64,000 nucleotides of DNA, from assembly GCF_021440345.1 (NCBI RefSeq), contig NZ_JAKCNS010000011.1, positions 1 through 64,000 on the forward strand, given 5' to 3'. This DNA is from Kluyvera intermedia (GTDB lineage Bacteria; Pseudomonadota; Gammaproteobacteria; Enterobacterales; Enterobacteriaceae). Positions 11,840 through 20,467 of this stretch are shown piece after piece (position 1 is the stretch's first letter; the number at the start of each line of letters is the position of its first letter). The notes beneath the pieces are model-generated. The model saw only the letters and a program-made list of their open reading frames with translations. It did not search any database and had not been told where the DNA came from. A program made the translations under genes and the position numbers.

Positions 11840-13258
11840 TTAGCCAACCACCAGCGTTTTGGGCTCCAGGTAGGCCTGCAATCCCCATTTGCCCATTTCA
11901 CGCCCCAGACCAGACTGTTTAAAGCCGCCAAACGGCGCCAGATGCTCGTGTTCAAGCGTATTGACCAGCACGCGGCCGGATTCAATCTGCAATGCCATTG
12001 TTTCGCCACGCTGGCGGGAACCGCTCAGCACCAGCGCGCTCAAACCGTAATCCGTGTCGTTGGCTATCGCCAGCGCTTCGGCATCATCGGCATAAGGAAT
12101 GACCACCAGCACCGGTCCGAAGATCTCCTCTCTGGCAATACGCATCTGATTGTGAACGTCGGTAAAGATTGTCGGTTTCACGCTCCAGCCCTTTGTCATA
12201 CCGCCGACACGCCCTTCACCGCCGACCAGCAAACGAGCCCCTTCTTGTTGCCCAAGACGAATATAGTCCTGAACCCGCTGCCACTGCTTGCGGCTCACCA
12301 TTGGGCCGATAACCGTCTGCGCATCGCGCGGAGAGCCTGCGGGGAACTGCGCTATCGCCGCAACCAATTCCTGCTCAAACTCCGTTTTACGCGACGCCGG
12401 AACCAGAATACGCGTACCGGCAATGCACGCCTGACCGCTATTCATCAAGCCCGCCTCCAGCGCCAGGTGCACTGCAGATTTCAAGTCAGCATCATCGAGG
12501 ATAACGGTAGGTGATTTACCGCCCAGCTCCAGCGTTACGCGCTTCAAAGTGCGAGCCCCGCTTTCCACAATATGTTTCCCCACCGCCGTCGACCCGGTAA
12601 AGGAAATTTTAGCGATATCCGGGTGATGGTTAATCACATCGCCCACCACGTCACCACGACCGGTGACGATGTTAAATACGCCAGCCGGGATCTGCGCCGC
12701 GTGCAGCGCCTCGGTGATAATCTGAGTCTGCCAGGCACTCATTTCGCTTGGCTTAATGACGGCAGTACAGCCCGCCGCCATCGCCGTCGCCAGCTTATTA
12801 CAGATAAAACCCGCATCGCTGTTCCACGGCGTAATCAATCCCGCGACCCCGACCGGGGTCATAACAACTTTGGCCCGTCCAACCGACTCTTCAAAAGCAA
12901 AGGTCTTCAGCGCGTCAATTGCACAGCGGATAGTCTGCGCAGGCCAGGCCGCCATCCAGCTAGCGCGTGATGACGGCGCACCATATTCGGTGATAATGGC
13001 CTCCAGCAGGTCGGACTCACGTGCCACCACAGCCTGATGCATGCGTTCCAGTACCGCAATACGTTCTTCCCGGGAGGTCCGGGACCAGGCCGGGAATGCC
13101 GCTTTTGCTGCCGCAATCGCCCGCTGAGCATCCTCGGCATCCGCCAGGCGAACCTGGCCAATCACCGCTTCCGTTGCCGGATTAAACAAGTCAAATAGCT
13201 CGCTGCCGTGTGGGGTCACAAATTCGCCGTTGATATAAATTTTGTCGATGTGCTGCAT
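11840..13258 (-). CDS. NAD(P)-dependent aldehyde dehydrogenase family protein
   Basis: This 472-residue cytoplasmic enzyme oxidises an aldehyde to an acid. The catalytic cysteine is Cys278 in NSGQACIAG, the general base is Glu244 in ELGGKSP, Asn146 lies in TPWN, and the cofactor loop FTGSTAVGK is at about 220-228. The specific aldehyde cannot be told from the sequence. It is divergent from a LysR regulator that starts 103 bases away, which is the usual pattern for a regulator and its target. The pair sits between yfcF and folX, where E. coli has yfcG, so it is an accessory insertion or replacement. Confidence 0.9.
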   Translation of the reverse strand: MQHIDKIYINGEFVTPHGSELFDLFNPATEAVIGQVRLADAEDAQRAIAAAKAAFPAWSRTSREERIAVLERMHQAVVARESDLLEAIITEYGAPSSRASWMAAWPAQTIRCAIDALKTFAFEESVGRAKVVMTPVGVAGLITPWNSDAGFICNKLATAMAAGCTAVIKPSEMSAWQTQIITEALHAAQIPAGVFNIVTGRGDVVGDVINHHPDIAKISFTGSTAVGKHIVESGARTLKRVTLELGGKSPTVILDDADLKSAVHLALEAGLMNSGQACIAGTRILVPASRKTEFEQELVAAIAQFPAGSPRDAQTVIGPMVSRKQWQRVQDYIRLGQQEGARLLVGGEGRVGGMTKGWSVKPTIFTDVHNQMRIAREEIFGPVLVVIPYADDAEALAIANDTDYGLSALVLSGSRQRGETMALQIESGRVLVNTLEHEHLAPFGGFKQSGLGREMGKWGLQAYLEPKTLVVG

Positions 13259-13304
13259 TATTCTGTCCTCTCATCATGGGATGTCACACAGTATAAGAAA
13301 CGGC

Positions 13305-13317
13305 TATCATCGCGATA
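13305..13317. promoter_or_regulatory. Candidate LysR-type T-N11-A box
   Basis: TATC-ATCGC-GATA is a 13-base dyad with T-N11-A spacing in the divergent control region of the aldehyde dehydrogenase and LysR genes. It is the expected kind of site for the neighbouring regulator. The sequence gives the dyad; the binding is inferred. Confidence 0.5.
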
Positions 13318-13361
13318 AGAGGGTATAATGAGGACAAGCTGTCACGAAAATCGGGACAATC

Positions 13362-14270
13362 ATGCACCGTAGCGGTCTGACCGAACTGGAAGTAGTCCTT
13401 GCCGTCGCCCGGCAACAGAGTTTTCGCGCGGCTGCACGCGAGCTTGGGCTGTCGGCCACCGCCGTCAGCAACGCCGTCGCGGGACTGGAGGCACGTCTTA
13501 ACGTGCGCCTGTTTAACCGTACTACCCGCAGCGTAGCCCTGACCGAGCAAGGGCGGCGGTATATTGCACGTATTGCCCCTGCGCTGGCGGAAATTCAGCG
13601 CGCGGCGGAAGAAATTACCGCCGAACCCGGAATACCGACGGGCACACTGCGAATCAATGCTCCGCGCGAAAGCGTGTCGTTGCTGTTTAATCTGTTTGAT
13701 ACCTACCTGCAACGTTATCCGCAGATGCGGCTGGATATCACCACCGAGTCGAGGATGATCGATATTGTCGCTGAAGGCTACGATGCCGGGATCAGGCTCG
13801 CTGAATCAGTGCCGCAGGATATGATTGCTAGCGCACTCACGCCGGACGCCAGAATGGTTATCGTCGGCTCGCCAGACTACTTTGCCCGCCATGGGATCCC
13901 ACAAACGCCAGATTCACTCGCAGATCACCACAGCATTGGTATGCGCATGTCACATGGTGGGGTTTATCACTGGGAACTGGAGCGCCATCAGCATAAATTC
14001 ACCGTCAACGTCCCACCGCGGATGATCGTCAGCGAAATGCAGGTTATCCACCGAGCGGCCCTGGCCGGGCTGGGGCTGGCGTTTATATCAGAGTGGTTTA
14101 TCCAGGACGATCTCGCTAATGGCAGGCTCATCAGCGTGCTGGATGAATGGTGCCCTGTCTTCGGCGGTTTACGTCTTTACTATCCGGGCCACCGCCACAT
14201 TCTGCCCGCGTTACGCGCATTTATTGAACTGGCGCACGAACTGAATACCCGCCAGACGCTGCCGCGATAA
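13362..14270 (+). CDS. LysR family transcriptional regulator
   Basis: This 302-residue LTTR has an N-terminal winged helix at about residues 5-62 (FRAAARELGLSATAVSNAV), the RLFNRTTRSVALTEQG wing, and a periplasmic-binding-like effector domain from about 90. Start ATG 13362. It faces away from the aldehyde dehydrogenase gene and most likely controls it together with itself. The effector is unknown. The type resembles the large DsdC/AaeR-like group of enterobacterial LTTRs, which does not fix a function. Confidence 0.92.
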   Translation: MHRSGLTELEVVLAVARQQSFRAAARELGLSATAVSNAVAGLEARLNVRLFNRTTRSVALTEQGRRYIARIAPALAEIQRAAEEITAEPGIPTGTLRINAPRESVSLLFNLFDTYLQRYPQMRLDITTESRMIDIVAEGYDAGIRLAESVPQDMIASALTPDARMVIVGSPDYFARHGIPQTPDSLADHHSIGMRMSHGGVYHWELERHQHKFTVNVPPRMIVSEMQVIHRAALAGLGLAFISEWFIQDDLANGRLISVLDEWCPVFGGLRLYYPGHRHILPALRAFIELAHELNTRQTLPR

Positions 14271-14324
14271 AGATGCTTTCGTGTATTATGCTCAAGACAA
14301 CAATAAATAAGGAGAATACCTGCA

Positions 14325-14687
14325 ATGTCCGAGTCCAACGCCATTATTCGCATTAAGAATCTACGCCTGCGCACGTTTATCGGCATTAAAGAAGAAGAGA
14401 TTGCCAACCGCCAGGACGTGGTCATCAACATTGAAATTCGCTATCCGGCGGAGCAAGCGCGCAACAGTGAAGACATTAACGATGCGTTGAATTACCGCAC
14501 CATCACCAAGAGCATTATTCGCCACGTGGAGAATAACCGTTTCTCTTTGCTGGAAAAATTAACTCAGGATGTGCTCGATATCGCACGCGAACATCACTGG
14601 GTCACTTATGCTGAAGTGGAAATCGATAAAGTTCACGCGCTGCGCTATGCCGACTCGGTCTCTATCACCTTGAGCTGGCAACGCTAG
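14325..14687 (+). CDS. folX: Dihydroneopterin triphosphate 2'-epimerase FolX
   Basis: FolX epimerises dihydroneopterin triphosphate to dihydromonapterin triphosphate, feeding tetrahydromonapterin synthesis. The 120-residue protein is a FolB-like T-fold enzyme of the usual length. Start ATG 14325 has AAGGAG nine bases upstream. yfcH starts 23 bases after its stop on the same strand, so the two are likely an operon. Confidence 0.96.
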   Translation: MSESNAIIRIKNLRLRTFIGIKEEEIANRQDVVINIEIRYPAEQARNSEDINDALNYRTITKSIIRHVENNRFSLLEKLTQDVLDIAREHHWVTYAEVEIDKVHALRYADSVSITLSWQR

Positions 14688-14710
14688 GCGCTCCTTCCCA
14701 GGGAGGTCGC

Positions 14711-15613
14711 ATGAAGATTCTGATTACCGGTGGTACCGGCCTCATAGGCCGCCACCTGATTCCGCGCTTATTAACGCTTGGCCACACGGTCTGCGTAGTG
14801 ACCCGTTCCCCGGAAAAAGCGCGCCAGGTGCTTGATGCGCGCGTTGAACTCTGGCCCGGGCTACAGAATATTTCATCGCTCGACGGCATAGATGCCGTGA
14901 TTAATCTTGCTGGTGAAGCTATTGCCGACAAGCGCTGGACCGATGCGCAAAAGCAGAAACTTTGCGACAGTCGTTGGACCATAACTCAGCGTATCAGCGA
15001 GCTGATTCAGGCCAGCGCCATCCCACCAGCGGTGCTGATTTCTGGCTCCGCCACCGGCTATTACGGCGATCTCGGCGAAGTGGTCGTGACGGAAGAAGAG
15101 CCGCCGCATAATGAATTCACCCACAAACTGTGCGCACGCTGGGAGCAAATTGCCAGCAGTGCAGAAAGCGACCGCACCCGGGTCTGCCTGCTGCGTACTG
15201 GAGTTGTTCTCGCCGCACAAGGCGGCATTCTCGCTAAAATGCTGCCGCCGTTTAAACTCGGTCTTGGCGGCCCTATCGGCAATGGCCGCCAGTATCTGGC
15301 GTGGATACATATTGACGATATGGTCAACGGTATTCTCTGGCTGCTTGATAACAATCTGAGCGGGCCATTTAATATGGTTTCACCCTACCCCGTTCGCAAC
15401 GAACGGTTTGCTCATGCGCTGGGGCATGCGTTAGATCGTCCCGCGATTTTGCGCGTTCCCGCCACCGTGATACGCCTGCTGATGGGAGAGTCTTCGGTGC
15501 TGGTACTCGGCGGCCAGCGTGCGTTGCCCAAACGGATAGAAGCCGCTGGTTTTGTCTTCCGCTGGTACGATCTGGATGAAGCGCTGGGCGATATTCTCGT
15601 CAAACGACACTGA
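14711..15613 (+). CDS. yfcH: Epimerase family protein YfcH (SDR fold)
   Basis: This 300-residue extended short-chain dehydrogenase/reductase has an N-terminal NAD(P)-binding [10 protein letters not shown] at residues 6-15 and a C-terminal DUF1731 domain (about 250-300, with [10 protein letters not shown]...AGFVFR). Its activity is not assigned. It is downstream of folX with a GGGAGG ribosome site at about 14699-14705. A perfect hairpin follows its stop, after which the backbone gives way to accessory genes. Confidence 0.94.
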   Translation: MKILITGGTGLIGRHLIPRLLTLGHTVCVVTRSPEKARQVLDARVELWPGLQNISSLDGIDAVINLAGEAIADKRWTDAQKQKLCDSRWTITQRISELIQASAIPPAVLISGSATGYYGDLGEVVVTEEEPPHNEFTHKLCARWEQIASSAESDRTRVCLLRTGVVLAAQGGILAKMLPPFKLGLGGPIGNGRQYLAWIHIDDMVNGILWLLDNNLSGPFNMVSPYPVRNERFAHALGHALDRPAILRVPATVIRLLMGESSVLVLGGQRALPKRIEAAGFVFRWYDLDEALGDILVKRH

Positions 15614-15618
15614 CAGCA

Positions 15619-15643
15619 CGGTGATAGCGACCCGCTATCACCG
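15619..15643 (+). terminator. 11-bp perfect hairpin after yfcH
   Basis: CGGTGATAGCG and CGCTATCACCG pair across a 3-base loop seven bases past the yfcH stop. The U-tract is weak (CCTT). Confidence 0.65.
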
Positions 15644-15776
15644 CCTTCCCCTGGAATACGCCTCGCATTTCAACTATCTGGTCGATTCACCATAAATACA
15701 AACGTGAAGCCGGTTCCAACACGCAGCAAATCCTCCTGTCATAACTGCCTGAGCTATCACTTACCGAACAATTACC

Positions 15777-15806
15777 GTTGACATTCGTCAACACTCATTT
15801 GATACT
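15777..15806 (+). promoter_or_regulatory. Promoter with palindromic operator before the HicA-like gene
   Basis: A TTGACA -35 box (15778-15783) and a GATACT -10-like box (15801-15806) are 17 bases apart. The -35 box lies inside a perfect GTTGAC-N4-GTCAAC palindrome (15777-15792). A repressor bound there would block the promoter, as in autoregulated toxin-antitoxin operons. Confidence 0.6.
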
Positions 15807-15821
15807 CAACAGGACAGATAG

Positions 15822-16052
15822 ATGAAGGAACATCCAGACAAACATATCCGGGCAGCAATTGAGTATGCGCTAGCGCGTGGATGGTTATTGAGTCCCGCCG
15901 GTCATAGCGCTCACTGTTTCGGCCGTTTGAAATGCGGCCTCGCGGAACACCGAGACCATATGATGAGTATCTGGTCGACACCGGCGGTTCCCCTTCATCA
16001 TGCGCGGCAGATAATGCGGATGGTTGACCGCTGCCAGCGAAAACATTCATAG
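15822..16052 (+). CDS. HicA-like small protein, possible toxin
   Basis: This basic 76-residue protein opens with KHIRAAIEYALARGWLL, then GHSAHCF and MSIWSTPAVPLHHARQI. The helix, the GW, the Gly-x-Ser-x-His strand and the late Pro-x-x-His-A match the general layout of HicA mRNA interferases (dsRBD-like fold with an active-site His), though the fit is by eye. Its four His and two Cys residues near the strands are unusual for HicA. Start ATG 15822 has a CAGGACAG-type ribosome site. An HTH protein follows 17 bases later, in the toxin-then-antitoxin order of hicAB. The function is inferred. Confidence 0.65.
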   Translation: MKEHPDKHIRAAIEYALARGWLLSPAGHSAHCFGRLKCGLAEHRDHMMSIWSTPAVPLHHARQIMRMVDRCQRKHS

Positions 16053-16069
16053 CTATGGAGGAAGGAACA

Positions 16070-16627
16070 ATGTCGTTATTCAACTTCACGCTGACGCTTT
16101 CCGGCGTCACCCGCAGTACGCCTCACCTGGAAGACGCATTGTATAAAGCGCACTGCGACGATGCCCTAATCTGTTTTTATGGTACAGCGGTGTACCTCGA
16201 TTTTGACCGTGAAAGCGACACGCTTGAGCATGCCATTTTGTCTGCTATCAAGGATATTGAATCCGCCCCAACGCTTAATGCCCGTGTCGAATCCGTCGAT
16301 GCGGTACTGGTTGGCTTGAGTGATATCGCCGAACTTACCGGCGTATCCCGGCAGGCTATTTCGCTGCTAAAAGAGGGTTCCCGTGGTGCAGGTCAGTTTC
16401 CCGGCCCGATACAGCGCGTGAAGGGCAGTTCGCCGCTATGGCGCTGGCAAACGGTGGTTAAGTGGCTGGTTGACGAGGGGCGCTTGCCCGCACAATCGCC
16501 GATGGTAGCCCACGCCCGCACGCTGGACAGCCTGAATCTGGCGCTACAGCTACGCGCGTCACAGGAGAGCCAAACGGTGCTGAATTATTTCCAGGGGTTG
16601 AATTGCCCCGTACCGCTTAACCATTAA
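16070..16627 (+). CDS. HTH DNA-binding protein, possible HicB-like antitoxin
   Basis: This product has about 185 residues from ATG 16070. I chose it over ATG 16055 because the upstream codons themselves form the GGAGGAAGGA ribosome site. The N-terminal ~85 residues (FNFTLTLSGVT, LEDALYK, ALICFYGTAVYLDFDRE, LEHAILSAIKDIE) look like a small alpha/beta domain. The C-terminal half carries a helix-turn-helix, LSDIAELTGVSRQAISLLKEG, at about residues 88-108. HicB antitoxins have a comparable order (partial RNase-H fold, then DNA-binding domain) but are usually shorter. It probably represses the palindromic promoter. Not related to anything on the E. coli backbone here. Confidence 0.7.
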   Translation: MSLFNFTLTLSGVTRSTPHLEDALYKAHCDDALICFYGTAVYLDFDRESDTLEHAILSAIKDIESAPTLNARVESVDAVLVGLSDIAELTGVSRQAISLLKEGSRGAGQFPGPIQRVKGSSPLWRWQTVVKWLVDEGRLPAQSPMVAHARTLDSLNLALQLRASQESQTVLNYFQGLNCPVPLNH

Positions 16628-16691
16628 CACCCTGTTATTGCTGTCTTTCAGGTGCTAAGGTAGCCCTTTAACTTCGCGTACTGGCACTCTG

Positions 16692-17204
16692 ATGGCAACC
16701 CTCACCACCGCACGTTTACAGCTTTCGCCCTTTCATGAACACGACTGGCCTTTTTTCCTGTCGCTTCGACAAAACAGTGAAGTGATGCGCTTTATGGGAG
16801 AAATTCTGGACGAGGCGGCGATACGCGGGGTGTTTGAACAGCGCTGTAAGGAGCCGGGGATTTTCGTCATCCGCGATGAAAACGGCACTGCGCTCGGTGA
16901 TATTGGCCTGCGGCTCAGCCACAAAAACCCGCATGAGGCTGACATAGGCTACGCGCTATTACCGCAGGCTCAGGGCCACGGCTATGCCATTGAGGCGCTC
17001 AATGCTATCTGCGACTATGGTTTTAACCAGCTTTCACTGTGGGCCATTAATGCGTGGGTATTAGGCGATAATCGCGGCTCAGCGCGACTTCTGGAAAAAC
17101 GTGGATTTACCCGCACTCAGGTGCTGGAAAAAGCCTATCAGTTGGACGGCGAGTACTACGACGACTGGGTTTACCGGCTGGAAAACGCCCCCACCGCCAG
17201 GTGA
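16692..17204 (+). CDS. GNAT family N-acetyltransferase (RimJ/RimL type)
   Basis: This 170-residue acetyltransferase has the RimJ/RimL-like N-terminus TTARLQLSPFHEHDWPFF and the acetyl-CoA loop PQAQGHGYAIEAL near residues 94-106. The NRGSARLLEKRGF stretch near 126-138 is typical of the family. The acceptor is unknown. Start ATG 16692. It lies between the HTH gene and the convergent hisP. E. coli carries rpnB (yfcI) in this interval instead, so the gene is part of a variable slot. Confidence 0.88.
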   Translation: MATLTTARLQLSPFHEHDWPFFLSLRQNSEVMRFMGEILDEAAIRGVFEQRCKEPGIFVIRDENGTALGDIGLRLSHKNPHEADIGYALLPQAQGHGYAIEALNAICDYGFNQLSLWAINAWVLGDNRGSARLLEKRGFTRTQVLEKAYQLDGEYYDDWVYRLENAPTAR

Positions 17205-17217
17205 GGGCGAAAAACAT

Positions 17218-17994
17218 TTATTTGAGCGCTCCGCTCAGGAACTGCTGTAAACGGGCGCTTTTCGGATTGCCGAAAACCTCATCCGGCGCCCCCTCTTCCT
17301 CGATTTTTCCCTGATGAAGGAAAATCACATGCGAGGACACATGACGAGCGAAGCCCATTTCGTGAGTCACCACCACCATGGTTTTCCCCTCTTCCGCCAG
17401 TTGCTGCATGATGCGCAGCACTTCCCCAACCAGCTCAGGATCGAGCGCGGAAGTCGGTTCATCGAACAGCAGTACTTCCGGTTCCATCGCCAGCGCACGG
17501 GCGATAGAAACGCGCTGCTGCTGGCCACCGGACAAATGCACCGGATACTTATTCTGCTGGCGTTCGTCAATGCCCACTTTCGCCAGGTATTTCACCGCCC
17601 GCTCGCTCGCTTCAAGCTTACTAAGCCCCAGCACCTGAATAGGCGCTTCCATCACGTTCTCCAGCACCGTCATATGGCTCCAGAGGTTAAAGTGCTGGAA
17701 GACCATCGTCAGACGGGTACGCAACAGACGCAGCTGGTTCTTATCCGCCACCTTTAGCTGTCCGTCGGTATCACGCACCAGGCCAATATTCTGTCCGTTG
17801 ACGATAATGGAACCTTCACTCGGTTTTTCGAGGAAGTTGATGCAGCGCAGGAAGGTACTTTTGCCCGAGCCGGATGAGCCGATGATGCTTATCACATCAC
17901 CCGCATCAGCCTTAAGCGACACGCCCTTCAGCACTTCCTGCTCGCCGTAGCGTTTGTGCAGGTCGATTACGTTAAGTTTTTTATCAGACATCAT
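17218..17994 (-). CDS. hisP: Histidine/Lys-Arg-Orn ABC transporter ATPase HisP
   Basis: HisP powers uptake by the HisJ- and ArgT-fed transporter from the cytoplasmic face. The 258-residue product has Walker [10 protein letters not shown] at residues 39-47, the LSGGQQQR signature, Walker [13 protein letters not shown] and the switch His in THEMG. Start ATG 17994, four bases after the hisM stop. It is last in the hisJQMP operon and converges on the acetyltransferase gene with only 13 bases between. Confidence 0.97.
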   Translation of the reverse strand: MMSDKKLNVIDLHKRYGEQEVLKGVSLKADAGDVISIIGSSGSGKSTFLRCINFLEKPSEGSIIVNGQNIGLVRDTDGQLKVADKNQLRLLRTRLTMVFQHFNLWSHMTVLENVMEAPIQVLGLSKLEASERAVKYLAKVGIDERQQNKYPVHLSGGQQQRVSIARALAMEPEVLLFDEPTSALDPELVGEVLRIMQQLAEEGKTMVVVTHEMGFARHVSSHVIFLHQGKIEEEGAPDEVFGNPKSARLQQFLSGALK

Positions 17995-17998
17995 ATTC

Positions 17999-18715
17999 TC
18001 AGTGCGTAGAAGACGGTTTCATATGCTGCAACCAGCGTTTTTCCGCTTTACGGAACAGGCTTATCAGCACATACGAGATGATTAAGTACAGCACGGCCGC
18101 GATCCCGAAAGCGGTAAAGGGCTGGTAGGTTGCGGAGTTAATATCACGCGCAATTTTCAGCAAATCGGGCACAGTGGCGGTAAACGCCAGCGCCGTCGAG
18201 TGCAGCATCAGGATCACTTCATTGCTGTAGGCCGGCAGCGCAATACGCAGTGCCGATGGCAAAATAATGCAGCGGTAGAGCTTAAATGACGAGAAACCGT
18301 AGGCCCGCGCGGCCTCTATTTCCCCTGCGGGTACCGAACGAATAGCACCGGCAAAAATCTCGGTAGTGTAGGCACAAGTGTTGAGCGTTAAAGCCAGCAC
18401 AGTACAGTTGAGGCCACTGCGGAAAAAGGCATTGAGCATCTCGGTGCCCTTGACGATTTCCAGCGTGTACATCCCGGAGTAGAACACCAGCAGTTGCACA
18501 TACAGCGGCGTACCGCGAAAAATATAGGTGAACAGCCACACCGGGAATTTGATGTATTTGTTGCTGGAGACGCGCGCAATCGCCAGAAACAGGGCCATAA
18601 AGCCGCCCATCACCACCGACAGCACCAGCAGCCAAAGAGTGATTGCCACGCCGGTAAAACGATAACCGTCGCTCCACAGCAGCGCTTTCCAGTACTCCTG
18701 AATAATTTCAATCAC
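17999..18715 (-). CDS. hisM: Histidine/Lys-Arg-Orn ABC transporter permease HisM
   Basis: This inner-membrane subunit has 238 residues, about five membrane helices and the EAA loop [13 protein letters not shown] that docks on HisP. It pairs with HisQ to form the translocation path. Its ATG overlaps the hisQ stop by four bases (ATGA), so translation is probably coupled. Confidence 0.96.
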   Translation of the reverse strand: MIEIIQEYWKALLWSDGYRFTGVAITLWLLVLSVVMGGFMALFLAIARVSSNKYIKFPVWLFTYIFRGTPLYVQLLVFYSGMYTLEIVKGTEMLNAFFRSGLNCTVLALTLNTCAYTTEIFAGAIRSVPAGEIEAARAYGFSSFKLYRCIILPSALRIALPAYSNEVILMLHSTALAFTATVPDLLKIARDINSATYQPFTAFGIAAVLYLIISYVLISLFRKAEKRWLQHMKPSSTH

Positions 18716-19398
18716 AGGTCAGCCCTCTTCACACCCACGGAGTAGCGGCGTTCGAGCAGCAGCAACACGCCATTGGAAACGGTAGTAAATAACAGATAAA
18801 TCAATCCGCAGACGATGGCGAAGTAGAACGGCTCCCAGGTGCTTTTGCCCGCAAGCTGAGTCGCTTTGACCACATCTTCCAACCCAAGCAGCGATACCAG
18901 CGCAGTGGCTTTTAAAATCACCTGCCAGTTGTTGCCAATCCCCGGCAGCGCATAGCGCATCATCGCCGGGAACAAAATGCGACGGAAGGTTTGTGCGCCG
19001 GTAAAACCGAAGGCCGTTGCCGCTTCAATATGCCCTTTCGGCACCGCCATAAAGGCGCCACGGAAGGTTTCGGTAAAATAAGCCCCGTAGATAAAACCGA
19101 GGGTGATGATCCCCGCGATCATCGGGTCGATATCAAACTGCGATAACCCGAGCGCGTCAGTCACCAGATTAAGCGCCATCTGCAAGCCGTAAAAAATCAG
19201 CAGCATCAGAACTAAGTCGGGCACCCCGCGAATCAGCGTGGTGTAGCCCTCAAAAATTAACGCCAGTACGCGATTTTGGGAGAGCTTGGCTCCCGCGCCG
19301 ACCAGACCAATAAGCACGGCCAAAACCACTGAGCTGAGAGCCAGCTCGAGGGTAACAACGGCGCCCTGAAAAATAACCTGTGAAAACCCGTACAGCAT
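18712..19398 (-). CDS. hisQ: Histidine/Lys-Arg-Orn ABC transporter permease HisQ
   Basis: This inner-membrane permease of 228 residues is homologous to HisM, with the EAA loop HIEAATAFGFTGAQTFRRILFP. Start ATG 19398. It follows hisJ across a 64-base gap that holds a strong hairpin, which in the known systems keeps binding-protein levels well above permease levels. Confidence 0.96.
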   Translation of the reverse strand: MLYGFSQVIFQGAVVTLELALSSVVLAVLIGLVGAGAKLSQNRVLALIFEGYTTLIRGVPDLVLMLLIFYGLQMALNLVTDALGLSQFDIDPMIAGIITLGFIYGAYFTETFRGAFMAVPKGHIEAATAFGFTGAQTFRRILFPAMMRYALPGIGNNWQVILKATALVSLLGLEDVVKATQLAGKSTWEPFYFAIVCGLIYLLFTTVSNGVLLLLERRYSVGVKRADL

Positions 19399-19419
19399 GC
19401 TGCCAGTCCTGTCTTGACG

Positions 19420-19449
19420 CCCATCGTCCGGTAAAGCCGGGACGATGGG
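19420..19449 (-). terminator. hisJ-hisQ intercistronic hairpin
   Basis: CCCATCGTCC and GGACGATGGG form a perfect 10-bp stem with a loop that can pair further. There is no U-tract, so it more likely stabilises the upstream hisJ mRNA or partly attenuates than fully terminates. It corresponds in place to the REP/stem-loop known in the Salmonella operon. Confidence 0.7.
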
Positions 19450-19462
19450 TTACTGGTGATGA

Positions 19463-20245
19463 TTACTCGCCGTAAACGTTAAAATCGAAGTATTTTTTCG
19501 CCAGCTTGTCGTAAGTGCCGTCAGCGCGCATCTCAGCAAATGCCTTGTTGAGCGCGTTCAGCAGTTCGGTATCGTCTTTGCGCAGACCCATACCGGTACC
19601 CACCCCAAACAGCTTCTCGTCTTTAATCGACGGGCCGCCGAACTGGTAGTCTTTACCGATAGGCTGTTTCAGGAAACCTTCACTCGCCGCCACTTCGTCC
19701 TGGAATGCCGCGTCAATACGACCGGCGGTCAGGTCGGAGTAGATATTGTCCTGTCCCTGGTAGGAGACGATTTCAATACCTTTCGGTGCCCAGTGCTCGT
19801 TACCGTAGGTTTCCTGAGTGGTGCCCTGCAGCACGCCAACGCGCTTGCCTTTCAGCGTAGCGAGATCCGGCGTCACCGGGGAACCCTTTTTCACCACCAG
19901 ACGGGAATCGGCGGCGTACAGTTTGTCGGTAAAGGCAATTTCCTGCTGACGTTTTTCAGTGATCGACAGCGACGACATAATGGCATCGATTTTCTTTGCT
20001 TTCAGCGAGGGGATCAGGGCATCCAGCGGGTTCTCCACGAAGGTACATTGTGCCTGGATGCGCTTACACAGCTCTTTTGCCAGATCAATGTCAAAACCCA
20101 CTAATTCACCCTGTGCATTTTTTGACTCGAACGGTGCATACGTTGGGTCAGTACCAATACGCACTTTTTGCGGGATTGCTGCAAATGCGCTTGAAGCAGA
20201 CGCAAGCGCTAAGACTAAAGAAAAAGATAACGCCAGTTTTTTCAT
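19463..20245 (-). CDS. hisJ: Periplasmic histidine-binding protein HisJ
   Basis: HisJ binds L-histidine in the periplasm and delivers it to HisQMP. The 260-residue precursor has a signal peptide ending ASSAFA before [11 protein letters not shown]. The two-lobe SBP_bac_3 fold is marked by [31 protein letters not shown]. Start ATG 20245. It is a tandem paralogue of argT. The gap upstream holds its own sigma-54 type promoter. Confidence 0.96.
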   Translation of the reverse strand: MKKLALSFSLVLALASASSAFAAIPQKVRIGTDPTYAPFESKNAQGELVGFDIDLAKELCKRIQAQCTFVENPLDALIPSLKAKKIDAIMSSLSITEKRQQEIAFTDKLYAADSRLVVKKGSPVTPDLATLKGKRVGVLQGTTQETYGNEHWAPKGIEIVSYQGQDNIYSDLTAGRIDAAFQDEVAASEGFLKQPIGKDYQFGGPSIKDEKLFGVGTGMGLRKDDTELLNALNKAFAEMRADGTYDKLAKKYFDFNVYGE

Positions 20246-20294
20246 ATTATCCTCAACAGACAGTAATTCTTGTGGGTTTTTTAGAAATAATCTG

Positions 20295-20310
20295 AGCAGT
20301 TATCGTGCCA
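20295..20310 (-). promoter_or_regulatory. Sigma-54 type promoter before hisJ
   Basis: On the minus strand TGGCACG-N4-CTGCT keeps the -24 GG and -12 GC at canonical spacing, 50 bases before the hisJ start. This fits nitrogen (NtrC) control, but use of the site is inferred. Confidence 0.6.
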
Positions 20311-20412
20311 TCTTTCGGCCCATCAAGGCAAAGCATTCTGCCCTGACTGATGGCTTTTTTCTCATTAAAAATGCTTAATTATGCAACCGCGCGCGATTTT
20401 CGAGCAAAAACC

Positions 20413-20449
20413 GCACCACCGTGGTGCATCGCAAAATCAATGCACCACG
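20413..20449. repeat. Triple GCACCAC palindrome between argT and hisJ
   Basis: GCACCAC occurs at 20413-20419, its complement at 20421-20427, and again directly at 20442-20448. The middle copy can pair with either neighbour, including a 9-bp CGTGGTGCA/TGCACCACG stem (20420-20428 with 20441-20449). It sits just past the argT stop and could be an alternative-fold terminator or operator. Confidence 0.65.
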
Positions 20450-20467
20450 ATGATACATTTGCTGCAG

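Noticed and set aside
11807-12514. 235-codon open frame on the plus strand
   Set aside because: Antisense to the aldehyde dehydrogenase gene, with no family resemblance.
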